DNA of 44,286 nucleotides from Microbacteriaceae bacterium (GTDB lineage: Bacteria; Actinomycetota; Actinomycetes; Actinomycetales; Microbacteriaceae): contig JAODMW010000127.1 in the NCBI GenBank assembly GCA_025464815.1, positions 1 to 44,286 of the forward strand, read 5' to 3'. The notes beneath the pieces were generated by a model. That model had not been told where the DNA came from. It saw only the letters and a program-made list of their open reading frames with translations, and searched no databases. Shown here one piece after another: positions 1-8,597 of the stretch. Position numbers and translations under genes: made by a program. Each line of letters opens with the position of its first letter. Position 1 is the first letter of the stretch.

Positions 1-2709
1 CACGACCGGCGTGCCCTCGGCGAGCGCGATCGTGGCGAGCGCGATCGCCCGCTCCCGCTGGGGCAGCTCGGTGAGGGTCGAACCGGCGCCGACGGCGACG
101 GCGTCGGATGGCGCGACGTCGGCCAGCACCGAGTTGATCCTGGCGATCCAACCGTGCGCTCGTCGGCGTCCGCGCCAGATCCGGTGCCACGGCTGCGTGA
201 GGCGGAGCCGTTCGTCGAGGAGTTCGCCGAGCGTGACCGAGGTCTCCGCTCGCTCGAGGCCGCCGACATCCGCCATCGCCACGAGACGCGCGACCCTCGC
301 TGATTCGGACGGCAGGGGATGCCCGGCAACCTGCAGGCGGCCGGCAACCGGATCGAGACGGCCGGCCAGCGTGGCGGCGGCGAGTCGGCGATCGCTGGCG
401 TCGCCGCTGGCGAGCACGAGCGCCCCGACCGGCACTGACAGCTCGATCGGTCCAACCCTGTGTGCGTCGGATCCTGCGTAGAGCCCCTCGGCGCTGATCG
501 CCTCACCGCGCTTGTCGACGGCCCAGACCACGGCTTCGCGGTGCTCACGCAGATGCTCGCCCTCGATGTCCATATCGGGCAGGAGCTTCTGCAGCCACTT
601 CGGCATCCACCAGGCGGCCCGTCCGAGCAGGGTCATGATGGCGGGCACGAGGGTCATCCGCACCAGGAACGCGTCGAAGGCGATGCCGACGGCGAGGCCG
701 AGGGCGATCGGCTTGATGGTGCCTGAGCCCTCCGGTACGAATGCGAAGAAGACGAAGAACATGATGAGTGCGGCCGCGGTTACCACCCGTGCCCCGTTCG
801 CGAAGCCCTTCGCCACGGACTGCCGTGCGTCGCCGGTCCGCACGAACTCCTCTCGCATTCCGGAGACGAGGAAGACCTCGTAATCCATTGCGAGCCCGAA
901 CAGCACGGCCATGAGGAGGATGGGCATGAAGCTCAGGATCGGGCCGGGGTTCTGGACGTTCAGGAGGTCACCGAGCCATCCCCACTGGAAGATCGCCACC
1001 ACGACGCCGAACGACGCGACCACGGAGAGCAGGAACCCGAGCGCGGCTTTGAGCGGGACGAGCACCGAGCGGAACACCATCATGAGCAGGATGATGGAGA
1101 GCCCGACGACGATCGCTCCGAACGGGACGAGTGCGCCGGTCAGCCGGTTCGAGATGTCGATGCCGACCGCGGTCGCTCCCGTCACGGAGATGGGGGTGTG
1201 ATACTGCTTCTGGATGTCCGGCCCGAGGTCGCGAATGGACTGCACGAGGGCCTTGGTCTGCGGAGCGTCTGGTGCGCTGGACGGGATCACCTGGATGATC
1301 GCGGTGTCGAGTCCGGCATCCGGAAGCCCCTGGCTCACGTAACTGACGTCGCCGAGCGTCTTGAGCTTCGTGGCGATCGCCGCGAGATCGGGCTGGATGT
1401 CGGTGGTCTGGGTGATGTCGACGGCGACGATGAGCGGTCCGTTGTATCCGGCGCCGAAGCCATCCTTGATCATCTCGTAGGCCTGGCGCTGGGTGGAGCC
1501 CTTGGGTTCCGATCCGCCGTCGGGGAGGTTCAGGTCGAGGCTCATGGCCGGAATGGCGAGCGTCCCGAGCACGGCGACGACCGCGAGGGTGGCTAACACG
1601 GGGCGCTTCATCACGCCCTTGACCCAGCGCAGGCCCATGGTCGGCTTGCTGCCTTCGTCGTGAACCATGGCGCGACGGTAGGCGCGCGATCCGGGCTTCG
1701 GGGTGAGGCGCCCCTTGGCCAGGCCGAGAAGTGCCGGTACCAGAGTGGTGGCGACACCGATGGCGATGAGCACCGCGAACGCGGCGCCGACCCCCATGAC
1801 GCTGAGGAAGGGGATGCCGACGACGAGCAGTCCGAGCAGCGCGATGATGACGGTGACGCCCGCGAACACCACGGCGCTGCCTGCCGTGCCGACCGCGATC
1901 GCCGCCGACTCCTCGGGATCCTCGCCTGCGGCGAGCTGGTTTCGATGCCGGGACAGGATGAAGAGCGAGTAGTCGATGCCGACCGCGAGACCGATCATGA
2001 GGGCGAGCAGCGGAGCAGAACTCGACACCGTGGTGAAGGCGGAAATGGCCGTGATGCCCCCCATGACGATACCGACGCCGATGAGAGCGCTCAGCAGCGG
2101 CATGCCTGCCGCGACGAGCGAACCGAAGGTCACGAGCAACACGACCGCGGCGAAGAGGAGCCCGAAGACCTCGGTGATGGTGATGCCGAAGGTGTTGTCG
2201 GAGAACACCTGTCCGCCGAAGGCGACGGTCATTCCGGCCTGCTCGCCGATGGATGCCGTGTCCTTGAGCTGTGTGATCGTCGTAGCCGTGACATCCGTCG
2301 AGGCCCCCGTGAACTGGATCTGGGTGCGCGCCATCCGCTCGTCGGTGGTGATCGAGCTCCCCGCATACTCGGAGAACGGGCTCACGACCGAGTCGACGCC
2401 GCCGATCTTCCCGATCGCGGCATCCATCTTCTCGATCGCGGCCTTGTAGGTCGGATCGTTGACGGATGCGCCGGCCGGAACCTCCACGACCGCCTGGGCA
2501 CTCGCACCCGCAACCGCGGGGAACACCGCATCGAGCCGGTCGAGCGCGTTCTGCGACTCCGTGCCGGGGATCGCGAAGGACTCCTGGGTCTGGCCGCCGA
2601 GAGCGATGCCGCCGCCGAGAATCCCGACGAGGAGGAGCAGCCAGACGCCGATGACGGTCCACGAGCGGCGGTAGGCGAAACGCCCGAGGCGGTAGAGGAG
2701 GGTGGCCAC
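1..2709 (-). CDS. MMPL/RND-family membrane transporter, C-terminus beyond window
   Basis: Manual minus-strand translation from GTG at 2709: VATLLYRLGRFAYRRSWTVIGVWLLLLVGILGGGIALGGQTQESFAIPGTESQ..., later ALMIGLAVGIDYSLFILSRHR (MMPL signature). The 968..2662 ORF in the track is a different, spurious frame. Confidence 0.9.
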   Translation of the reverse strand, partial: MATLLYRLGRFAYRRSWTVIGVWLLLLVGILGGGIALGGQTQESFAIPGTESQNALDRLDAVFPAVAGASAQAVVEVPAGASVNDPTYKAAIEKMDAAIGKIGGVDSVVSPFSEYAGSSITTDERMARTQIQFTGASTDVTATTITQLKDTASIGEQAGMTVAFGGQVFSDNTFGITITEVFGLLFAAVVLLVTFGSLVAAGMPLLSALIGVGIVMGGITAISAFTTVSSSAPLLALMIGLAVGIDYSLFILSRHRNQLAAGEDPEESAAIAVGTAGSAVVFAGVTVIIALLGLLVVGIPFLSVMGVGAAFAVLIAIGVATTLVPALLGLAKGRLTPKPGSRAYRRAMVHDEGSKPTMGLRWVKGVMKRPVLATLAVVAVLGTLAIPAMSLDLNLPDGGSEPKGSTQRQAYEMIKDGFGAGYNGPLIVAVDITQTTDIQPDLAAIATKLKTLGDVSYVSQGLPDAGLDTAIIQVIPSSAPDAPQTKALVQSIRDLGPDIQKQYHTPISVTGATAVGIDISNRLTGALVPFGAIVVGLSIILLMMVFRSVLVPLKAALGFLLSVVASFGVVVAIFQWGWLGDLLNVQNPGPILSFMPILLMAVLFGLAMDYEVFLVSGMREEFVRTGDARQSVAKGFANGARVVTAAALIMFFVFFAFVPEGSGTIKPIALGLAVGIAFDAFLVRMTLVPAIMTLLGRAAWWMPKWLQKLLPDMDIEGEHLREHREAVVWAVDKRGEAISAEGLYAGSDAHRVGPIELSVPVGALVLASGDASDRRLAAATLAGRLDPVAGRLQVAGHPLPSESARVARLVAMADVGGLERAETSVTLGELLDERLRLTQPWHRIWRGRRRAHGWIARINSVLADVAPSDAVAVGAGSTLTELPQRERAIALATIALAEGTPVV

Positions 2710-2711
2710 GG

Positions 2712-3284
2712 CTATTCTCCGATCGCGACGGGAGCGGTCACCGGAGCCAGGAGCTCCGTGAGGATTTTCAGCAGCGCAGCCCGCGCTTCGTCGACCTGGT
2801 CGGCGTCGAAGGCCATCGATTCCGGCGAGCACAGCATGTAGGCCGCGCCGCCGAGAGCGATGCCGAAGCGCATCTTCTCTTCGATCGAGGCGGTATTGGC
2901 GGCGAAGAAATCGGCGAGGCGGTGCACGATCGCGTTCGCCTCGTCGATCACCGGAACGTCGACGAGGGACTGCCCCTGGTTGATGAACATGTTCACCTCG
3001 CGGCGGTATTGCAGGATGAAGTCCACGAACTCGCTGAGGAAGGCCGCGCGTCCTGCCGGGGTGAGCGCGCTCGCCTCGAGGGCGCCCAGGATCTCCTCCA
3101 TGCGATGGATGGCGGGAGCCACGGTGGCTTCGAGCAGGGTTTCCTTCGACGCGTAGTGGTAGAGCACGCTCGACTTGGAGAGCCCGGCGAGGTCGGCGAT
3201 GCGATGGAGGGAGGTCGCGGCATAGCCGGCCGTCGCGAATTCCGCGAGGGCGATCGCGCGAAGATCTTCAGCAGAGGTGGACAT
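2712..3284 (-). CDS. TetR/AcrR family transcriptional regulator
   Basis: MSTSAEDLRAIALAEFATAGYAATSLHRIADLAGLSKSSVLYHYASKETLLEA: TetR HTH. The track ORF over-extends upstream to 3863. Confidence 0.93.
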   Translation of the reverse strand: MSTSAEDLRAIALAEFATAGYAATSLHRIADLAGLSKSSVLYHYASKETLLEATVAPAIHRMEEILGALEASALTPAGRAAFLSEFVDFILQYRREVNMFINQGQSLVDVPVIDEANAIVHRLADFFAANTASIEEKMRFGIALGGAAYMLCSPESMAFDADQVDEARAALLKILTELLAPVTAPVAIGE

Positions 3285-3297
3285 CCACCGACGATAA

Positions 3298-3332
3298 CTG
3301 ACCGATCGGTCAGCGGCTGTCCGATCGGTCAG
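3298..3332. promoter_or_regulatory. Double palindromic operator, probably for the adjacent TetR
   Basis: CTGACCGATCGGTCAG (3298-3313, perfect 16-bp palindrome) and CTGTCCGATCGGTCAG (3317-3332, one arm mismatch), just upstream of the tetR ATG. Confidence 0.85.
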
Positions 3333-3358
3333 TTTGCCAGTTTCTTGGCAGCTTGCGC

Positions 3359-4540
3359 TCAGGTTCCGAGGTGGACGAGTGCGAGACCCATCGTTGCCGC
3401 GACGACGGTGAGTGGAGCGGCGATGAGGCCGAGCATGGCATACCGGCCCCACGAGATCTCCACGTCGAGCGCCCTGAGCCGCTCGTGCCAGAGCAGGGTG
3501 GCGAGCGACGCCCAGGGGGTGATGAGCGGACCGGCATTGACGCCGATGAGCAGGGCGGCCAGTCGCACGGGATCGCCGGCGACCGGCTCGAGCGCGAGAT
3601 AGGCGGGAAGGTTGTCGATCGCATTGGCACCGAGCGCGCCGGTCGCCGACAGCTGGAGCAGGCTGAGCGGATCGTGCCCGCTGCCCGAGACCGCCGCGAG
3701 CACGGTGCCCAGCCCTAGCGCGTGCGCCGCCTCCACGACGAGAAACAGCCCGGAGGCGAGCAGCACGAGCTGCCACGGCAGCAGGCCGAACCGCAGCACC
3801 GACCTTCGCCTCACGATGAAGAATCCACCCAGCACGAGGGCGGCAGCCACGGCCGGAATCCACACCGGAAGTCCCGACACGAGCAGCGGGACGAGCAGCG
3901 CGATGATCACAGCACTCGCGACGAGCAGAACGCGGTCGCTCTCCGCCCTGTCGGGATTCGGCTCATACCGAGCGAGGAGGTCGCGACGATAGACGATGAA
4001 CAGGATGACCGACGGAACCACGATCGCGATGAGCGCGGGCACCGCCGTCAGTGTCGCGAACTGGAGCGGGCCGATTCCGCCGAGCTCGTGCTCGGCCAGG
4101 AGGTTCGTGAGGTTGGAGACCGGCAGCAGCAGCGATGCCGTGTTGGCCATCCACACCGTCGTCAGCGCGAACGGGAGCGGCGAAAGGCCGACGTGCCGCG
4201 CCAGCAGCACGACGACCGGAGTGAGCAGTACCGCCGTCGTGTCGAGGGAGAGGAAGATCGTTCCGGCCACGGCGAGCACGAGCACGAGCAGCCAGAGCAC
4301 CCAGGCGCGGCCGCGACCCCACCTGGCCGCCTGCTCGGCGACCACCCGGAACAGACCCGCCTCGGCGGCGAGCTCCGTCACGACGGTGATCGCGATGACG
4401 AAGAGCAGGATCGGCCAGACCCGGCTCCCGATGGCCAGCGCATCCGGGACGGGCAGGATTCCGAACGCGACGGCGAGGAATCCGACGACCAACAGGGCAG
4501 CTCCGAGGATCGCTGTGCGCACGTCATCCTTTCGCCTCAT
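3359..4540 (-). CDS. ArsB/SLC13-like (ion transporter superfamily) membrane transporter
   Basis: 393 aa polytopic protein; GTIFLSLDTTAVLLTPVVVLLARHVGLSPLPFALTTVWMANTASLLLPVSNLTNLL resembles ArsB/NhaD proteins. Confidence 0.8.
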   Translation of the reverse strand: MRRKDDVRTAILGAALLVVGFLAVAFGILPVPDALAIGSRVWPILLFVIAITVVTELAAEAGLFRVVAEQAARWGRGRAWVLWLLVLVLAVAGTIFLSLDTTAVLLTPVVVLLARHVGLSPLPFALTTVWMANTASLLLPVSNLTNLLAEHELGGIGPLQFATLTAVPALIAIVVPSVILFIVYRRDLLARYEPNPDRAESDRVLLVASAVIIALLVPLLVSGLPVWIPAVAAALVLGGFFIVRRRSVLRFGLLPWQLVLLASGLFLVVEAAHALGLGTVLAAVSGSGHDPLSLLQLSATGALGANAIDNLPAYLALEPVAGDPVRLAALLIGVNAGPLITPWASLATLLWHERLRALDVEISWGRYAMLGLIAAPLTVVAATMGLALVHLGT

Positions 4541-4626
4541 GGCCTCGCGGGCCGTCTCGCTTGCCCAGACTGTGAGCTTTCGCCATGACGGGGTAGCGTT
4601 GAATCTACCGATCGTGGGAGACCAAC

Positions 4627-4833
4627 GTGCGCAAATTCATATTCAGCGGCAGCCTGATCAGCGCCATTCTCGGTGGCTGGGGTACTCTCCAAACGACCCG
4701 TAATGGGCCTCGCGATTGGCGGCTGATCCTGATGTGGATCAGCTGGGCGGCGACCGTCGCCATTGCCATCGGTACCATCGTGAAGCAGTCGCAAGACGCA
4801 GACGAGTTCGACGAGCTGGAGGAGCAATCATGA
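4627..4833 (+). CDS. Small hypothetical membrane protein (68 aa)
   Basis: MRKFIFSGSLISAILGGWGTLQTTRNGPRDWRLILMWISWAATVAIAIGTIVKQSQDADEFDELEEQS; ATGA overlap with next ORF. Confidence 0.65.
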   Translation: MRKFIFSGSLISAILGGWGTLQTTRNGPRDWRLILMWISWAATVAIAIGTIVKQSQDADEFDELEEQS

Positions 4834-5333
4834 ACGGACCATTCATCCCGGGCGGAGCGCAGATCGTCGGATTCTTCGGCCTGGTCGTGTGGGGATTCTT
4901 CTCCCTGCTCGTGCTCGCCGTCGCGATCGGCCTGATTTTCCTGCTCGTGCGTTTCCTGCTGATCGGTACCCGCGCCGCTCAGCTGTACATCGCCAGGAAC
5001 GCGCCGATTCGGACGGTGCCGGCCACGCCGGCAGCTTCGGCCGCTCCAGCCGGTTCGACTGCGCCAGGCTCCACACCGCCATCGGTGGTCCCACCCACAC
5101 CCGCTGCACGGGCCGCGACCACTCCGGCCAGCACTGCCCCCGCGACCACTGCGTCCGCAGTGACCACCTCGCCAGTCACGAAGCGGGCTTCGGCTCCCGC
5201 GACGACGAAGCCTGCGACGACGACCCCGGTTACGGCGCCCAGTCCCGCGGCAACGAAACCGCTGACCACGACCACGCCGGTGGCGAAGCCCGCCACCAAA
5301 CCACGCACGCCGAAGACTCCGCCGGCAAGCTAG
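4830..5333 (+). CDS. Hypothetical membrane-anchored protein with Pro/Thr/Ala-rich tail
   Basis: ATG at 4830 overlaps the upstream stop; MNGPFIPGGAQIVGFFGLVVWGFFSLLVLAVAIGLIFLLVRFLLIGTRAAQLYIARN then a low-complexity P/T/A tail. Confidence 0.7.
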   Translation: MNGPFIPGGAQIVGFFGLVVWGFFSLLVLAVAIGLIFLLVRFLLIGTRAAQLYIARNAPIRTVPATPAASAAPAGSTAPGSTPPSVVPPTPAARAATTPASTAPATTASAVTTSPVTKRASAPATTKPATTTPVTAPSPAATKPLTTTTPVAKPATKPRTPKTPPAS

Positions 5334-5340
5334 CCGCGGC

Positions 5341-5949
5341 TCAACCGCCGACCACCAGCAGCACGCCGAGGGTCAGCATCAGCAGTGCGATCGCTCCGTC
5401 GAGCACGCGCCAGGCCAGCGGCCTGGCGAAGACCGGCGCGAGAAATCGCGCGCCGAAGCCGAGCAGTGAGAACCAGGCCACGCTGGCCAGCGTGGCTCCG
5501 ACACCGAACAGCCATCGCCCGTCGGCGCCCTGGGTGGCCGCGAGCGAACCGAGCAGAACCAGCGTGTCGAGATAGACGTGCGGGTTGAGCCAGGTGAGCG
5601 CGAGGCAGCCGAGTACGGCGGCCACGAGCGGCATCGCGGTGACTTCCGCCGCATCCAGTCGGCTCGGTTTGAGTGCCCGGCGCGCAGCGAATACGGCATA
5701 ACCGACGAGGAATGCCGCCCCGCCCCATCGGACGATGTCGAGAGCGACGGGAGCCACCCGAACGATCGCACCGACTCCCGCGACGCCGGCGAAGATGAGC
5801 ACGGCGTCGGAGAGCGCGCAGATGACGACGACGGGGAACACGTGCTCCCGGCGCAGGCCCGTCCGCAGCACGAACGCATTCTGCGCGCCGATGACGACGA
5901 TGAGCGAGATGCCGGATGCGAAACCGGCCAACACGGGGAGGAACAGCAC
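5341..5949 (-). CDS. LysE/ArgO family amino-acid exporter
   Basis: MLFLPVLAGFASGISLIVVIGAQNAFVLRTGLRREHVFPVVVICALSDAVLIFAGVAGVG: LysE/ArgO N-terminus; divergent from an ArgP-type LysR. Confidence 0.92.
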   Translation of the reverse strand: MLFLPVLAGFASGISLIVVIGAQNAFVLRTGLRREHVFPVVVICALSDAVLIFAGVAGVGAIVRVAPVALDIVRWGGAAFLVGYAVFAARRALKPSRLDAAEVTAMPLVAAVLGCLALTWLNPHVYLDTLVLLGSLAATQGADGRWLFGVGATLASVAWFSLLGFGARFLAPVFARPLAWRVLDGAIALLMLTLGVLLVVGG

Positions 5950-6020
5950 TCTCGAACCTTACGGAGATCGTCGGATGTGTTCCAGCTAATCTTCCTTATG
6001 ATTCATTAGCATTGCTTCAC

Positions 6021-6896
6021 ATGGATTTTCACCTCGACCAGCTCAAGACCCTCGCTTCCGTCATCGACAACGGCAGCCTCGAAGCGGCGGCGCGCGCGAT
6101 GCGCGTGACCCCCTCCGCGGTGAGCCAGCGTATCAAGGCACTGGAGCAGCAGGTGGGACGGGTGCTGCTGCAACGTTCACAACCCGCGAAGCTCACCGAC
6201 TCCGGCCTCATCGTCATGAAACTCGCCCGGCAGGTGCAGTTGCTCGAGCACGATACCGTGGCGGCGCTCGACCCGGCCGAAACGGCGTATACGAGCATTC
6301 CCCTCGTCATCAATGCGGATTCCCTCGCGACCTGGCTGCTTCCCGCGCTCGCCGACGTGCCCGATGTCTCCTTCGACCTGTACCTCGCCGACCAGGATCA
6401 TTCGACCGCGCTGTTGCGGGAGGGAACGGTCATGGCCGCTGTGACCTCGGAACCCGAGCCCGTGCAGGGCTGCACCGTCACCCGTCTGGGATCGATGCGC
6501 TATCGCGCCATGGCGAGCCCGGGGTTCACCGCCAGATGGATGCCGCACGGCCCCACCGCGGATGCGCTTTCGAAAGCACCCATGCTGGTCTTCGATCGCA
6601 AGGACAGCCTCCAGGATCGCTACCTGCGCGCCCGCAGTGACAGGGTCCTTGCGCCGCCCCGCCACTACATCCCGGCGTCGACCGAATTCGTGACCGCGGC
6701 GGTGCTGGGGCTCGGCTGGGGAATGCTCCCTGTCGCGCAGTCCGACGATCTGCTCGCCGAGGGGCGTCTGGTCGTACTCGATGCAGACAATGTCATCGAC
6801 GTGCCGCTGTACTGGCAGCAGTGGTCGCTCGACTCCCCGGCGCTCGCTTCGATCGCCGAGGCTGTCGGACGCGCGGCCGCAGGCCGGCTGCGCTAG
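6021..6896 (+). CDS. LysR-family regulator of ArgP/LysG type
   Basis: MDFHLDQLKTLASVIDNGSLEAAARAMRVTPSAVSQRIKALEQQVGRVLLQRSQPAKLTDSG; ATG at 6021. Confidence 0.92.
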   Translation: MDFHLDQLKTLASVIDNGSLEAAARAMRVTPSAVSQRIKALEQQVGRVLLQRSQPAKLTDSGLIVMKLARQVQLLEHDTVAALDPAETAYTSIPLVINADSLATWLLPALADVPDVSFDLYLADQDHSTALLREGTVMAAVTSEPEPVQGCTVTRLGSMRYRAMASPGFTARWMPHGPTADALSKAPMLVFDRKDSLQDRYLRARSDRVLAPPRHYIPASTEFVTAAVLGLGWGMLPVAQSDDLLAEGRLVVLDADNVIDVPLYWQQWSLDSPALASIAEAVGRAAAGRLR

Positions 6897-7654
6897 CCGA
6901 GGAAACCACGCAGCAGGGCCGCGGATCCCTCCAGATGCTCCTGCATCGCGGAACCCGCCCGCTCGACATCGCCGGTCAGAATCGCGAGGACCACCGCCTC
7001 GTGCTGCTCATTGGAGTGTTCGATGTTGCGCTGCAGGAGGGGAATGTCGTCGAGCAGCTCGTTGACCCGCATCCGGTTGTCGGCAAGAAGCGGAACCAGC
7101 GACGGCGCCCCGACGAGTTCGCCGATGGTGAGGTGCAGCCGCGAATCGAGGCGACGATAGTCGGCGATCGAAGCGACGGCGGTCTCGCCGAGCCGGGTCC
7201 ACAGCAGGTCGCGGTCGGCTGCCGACAGGCTCTTCGATGCGGCCATCCGCGCGGCACCGATCTCGAGGATGGCGCGCAGCGCGAGCACGTCCTCGATCTC
7301 CTCTGCGGTCGGAGGAGCGGATGCGGCCAGTCCCTCGATCGCGCCGGCGGAACCCCGCGGCGGCAGCGACTCGACCACGAAGGTGCCGCCGTAGCGGCCA
7401 CGCCTCGAGACGAGGAATCCGGCATCCGACAGTGATTTGATGGCCTCGCGCACGGTGTCACGGCTGACCGAGAACCGGGTGGCGAGGTCACGCTCGGGGG
7501 GCAGCGCCTCACCCGGAAGGACGATACCGAGCCGCACCGTCTGCAGCAGCCTGCTCACCGTCTCCTCGAAGGCGTTGCCGGCGCGCACCGGGCGGAACAG
7601 CGCCTCACCCGCGACGCTGACCCGTGGTTCCGGCTCCCCCTCGTCCGCCATCAC
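6893..7654 (-). CDS. GntR/FadR-family transcriptional regulator
   Basis: GEALPPERDLATRFSVSRDTVREAIKSLSDAGFLVSRRGRYGGTFVV wHTH plus FCD-like C-terminal domain. Confidence 0.92.
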   Translation of the reverse strand: MMADEGEPEPRVSVAGEALFRPVRAGNAFEETVSRLLQTVRLGIVLPGEALPPERDLATRFSVSRDTVREAIKSLSDAGFLVSRRGRYGGTFVVESLPPRGSAGAIEGLAASAPPTAEEIEDVLALRAILEIGAARMAASKSLSAADRDLLWTRLGETAVASIADYRRLDSRLHLTIGELVGAPSLVPLLADNRMRVNELLDDIPLLQRNIEHSNEQHEAVVLAILTGDVERAGSAMQEHLEGSAALLRGFLG

Positions 7655-8439
7655 AGCGGCGTGACATAGGCGGCGCTGATTCCGCCATCCACCAGGAAGG
7701 TCGCCCCGGTGATGAAGGACGCGTCGTCGCTCGCGAGAAAAGCCACCGCGGCCGCGAGCTCTTCCGGCTCGGCGAAGCGTCCCTTGGGGATGTGCACGAG
7801 CCGTCGCTGCGCGCGCTCCTGGTCTTTCGCAAACAGTTCCTGCAGCAGCGGGGTGTTCACAGGACCGGGGCAGAGGGCATTCACGCGGATGCCCTGGCGA
7901 GCGAACTGCACCCCGAGCTCGCGGCTCATCGCGAGCACCCCACCCTTCGAAGCGGTATAGGAGATCTGACTCGTCGCGGAGCCGAGCACCGCAACGAAGG
8001 AGGCCGTATTGATGATCGAGCCGGACTGCTGGGCGACCATGTACCTGAGTGCAGCGCGTGAGCAGAGGTAGACGGACTTCAGGTTGACATCCTGCACCTT
8101 CTGCCAGGCCGGGAGCTCCGTCGTCTCGATCGAGTCGTCTTCCGGTGGCGAGATGCCCGCGTTGTTGAAGGCGATGTCGACCGAGCCGTATACCTCGTTG
8201 GCCATCGCGAACAGGTGGTCGACCTGCGCTTCGTCGGTGACGTCGACCTGCACGAAGAGGCCATCGACCTCTGCTGCGGCTGCCGCACCCGTCTCCGGGT
8301 TGAAATCTCCGATGACGACCTTCGCTCCCTCGGCCGCAAGGCGTTTCGCCGCCGCGAGACCGATGCCGCTCGCTCCCCCGGTGATGACGGCGACTCGGCC
8401 AGCAAGACGCTGGGTGAGATCGATCCTGGTTACTGCCAT
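7651..8439 (-). CDS. Short-chain dehydrogenase/reductase
   Basis: VAVITGGASGIGLAAAKRL (Rossmann), NNAGIS, SYTASKGG active site, RVNALCPGPVNTP. Confidence 0.93.
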   Translation of the reverse strand: MAVTRIDLTQRLAGRVAVITGGASGIGLAAAKRLAAEGAKVVIGDFNPETGAAAAAEVDGLFVQVDVTDEAQVDHLFAMANEVYGSVDIAFNNAGISPPEDDSIETTELPAWQKVQDVNLKSVYLCSRAALRYMVAQQSGSIINTASFVAVLGSATSQISYTASKGGVLAMSRELGVQFARQGIRVNALCPGPVNTPLLQELFAKDQERAQRRLVHIPKGRFAEPEELAAAVAFLASDDASFITGATFLVDGGISAAYVTPL

Positions 8440-8464
8440 ATTCGGCTCCTTAGGTTGTTCTGCA

Positions 8465-8597
8465 GGTTGAGTAGGCCGCCCAGCGTTCTTGTGGGTTGAG
8501 TAGGCCGCCAGCGTTCTTGTGGGTTGAGTAGGCCGCCAGCGGCCGTATCGAAACCCGCCGGGCTACTCTGTCGATTTCGATACGCGCGCCATTCAAC
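8465..8597. repeat. REP/BIME-like repeat array 1
   Basis: GGTTGAGTAGGCCGCCCAGCG... at 8465, 8494 and 8522, the last ending ...GGCCGTATCGAAACCC; inverted partner GATTTCGATACGCGCGCCATTCAAC at 8573-8597. Confidence 0.85.

Noticed and set aside
968-2662. 564-aa minus-strand ORF, Arg/His-rich
   Set aside because: Out-of-frame shadow of the MMPL gene; the true frame starts at GTG 2709 and shows MMPL motifs.
1660-2841. 393-aa plus-strand ORF
   Set aside because: Antisense high-GC shadow of MMPL/TetR; low-complexity D/E/R/G composition with no family signature.
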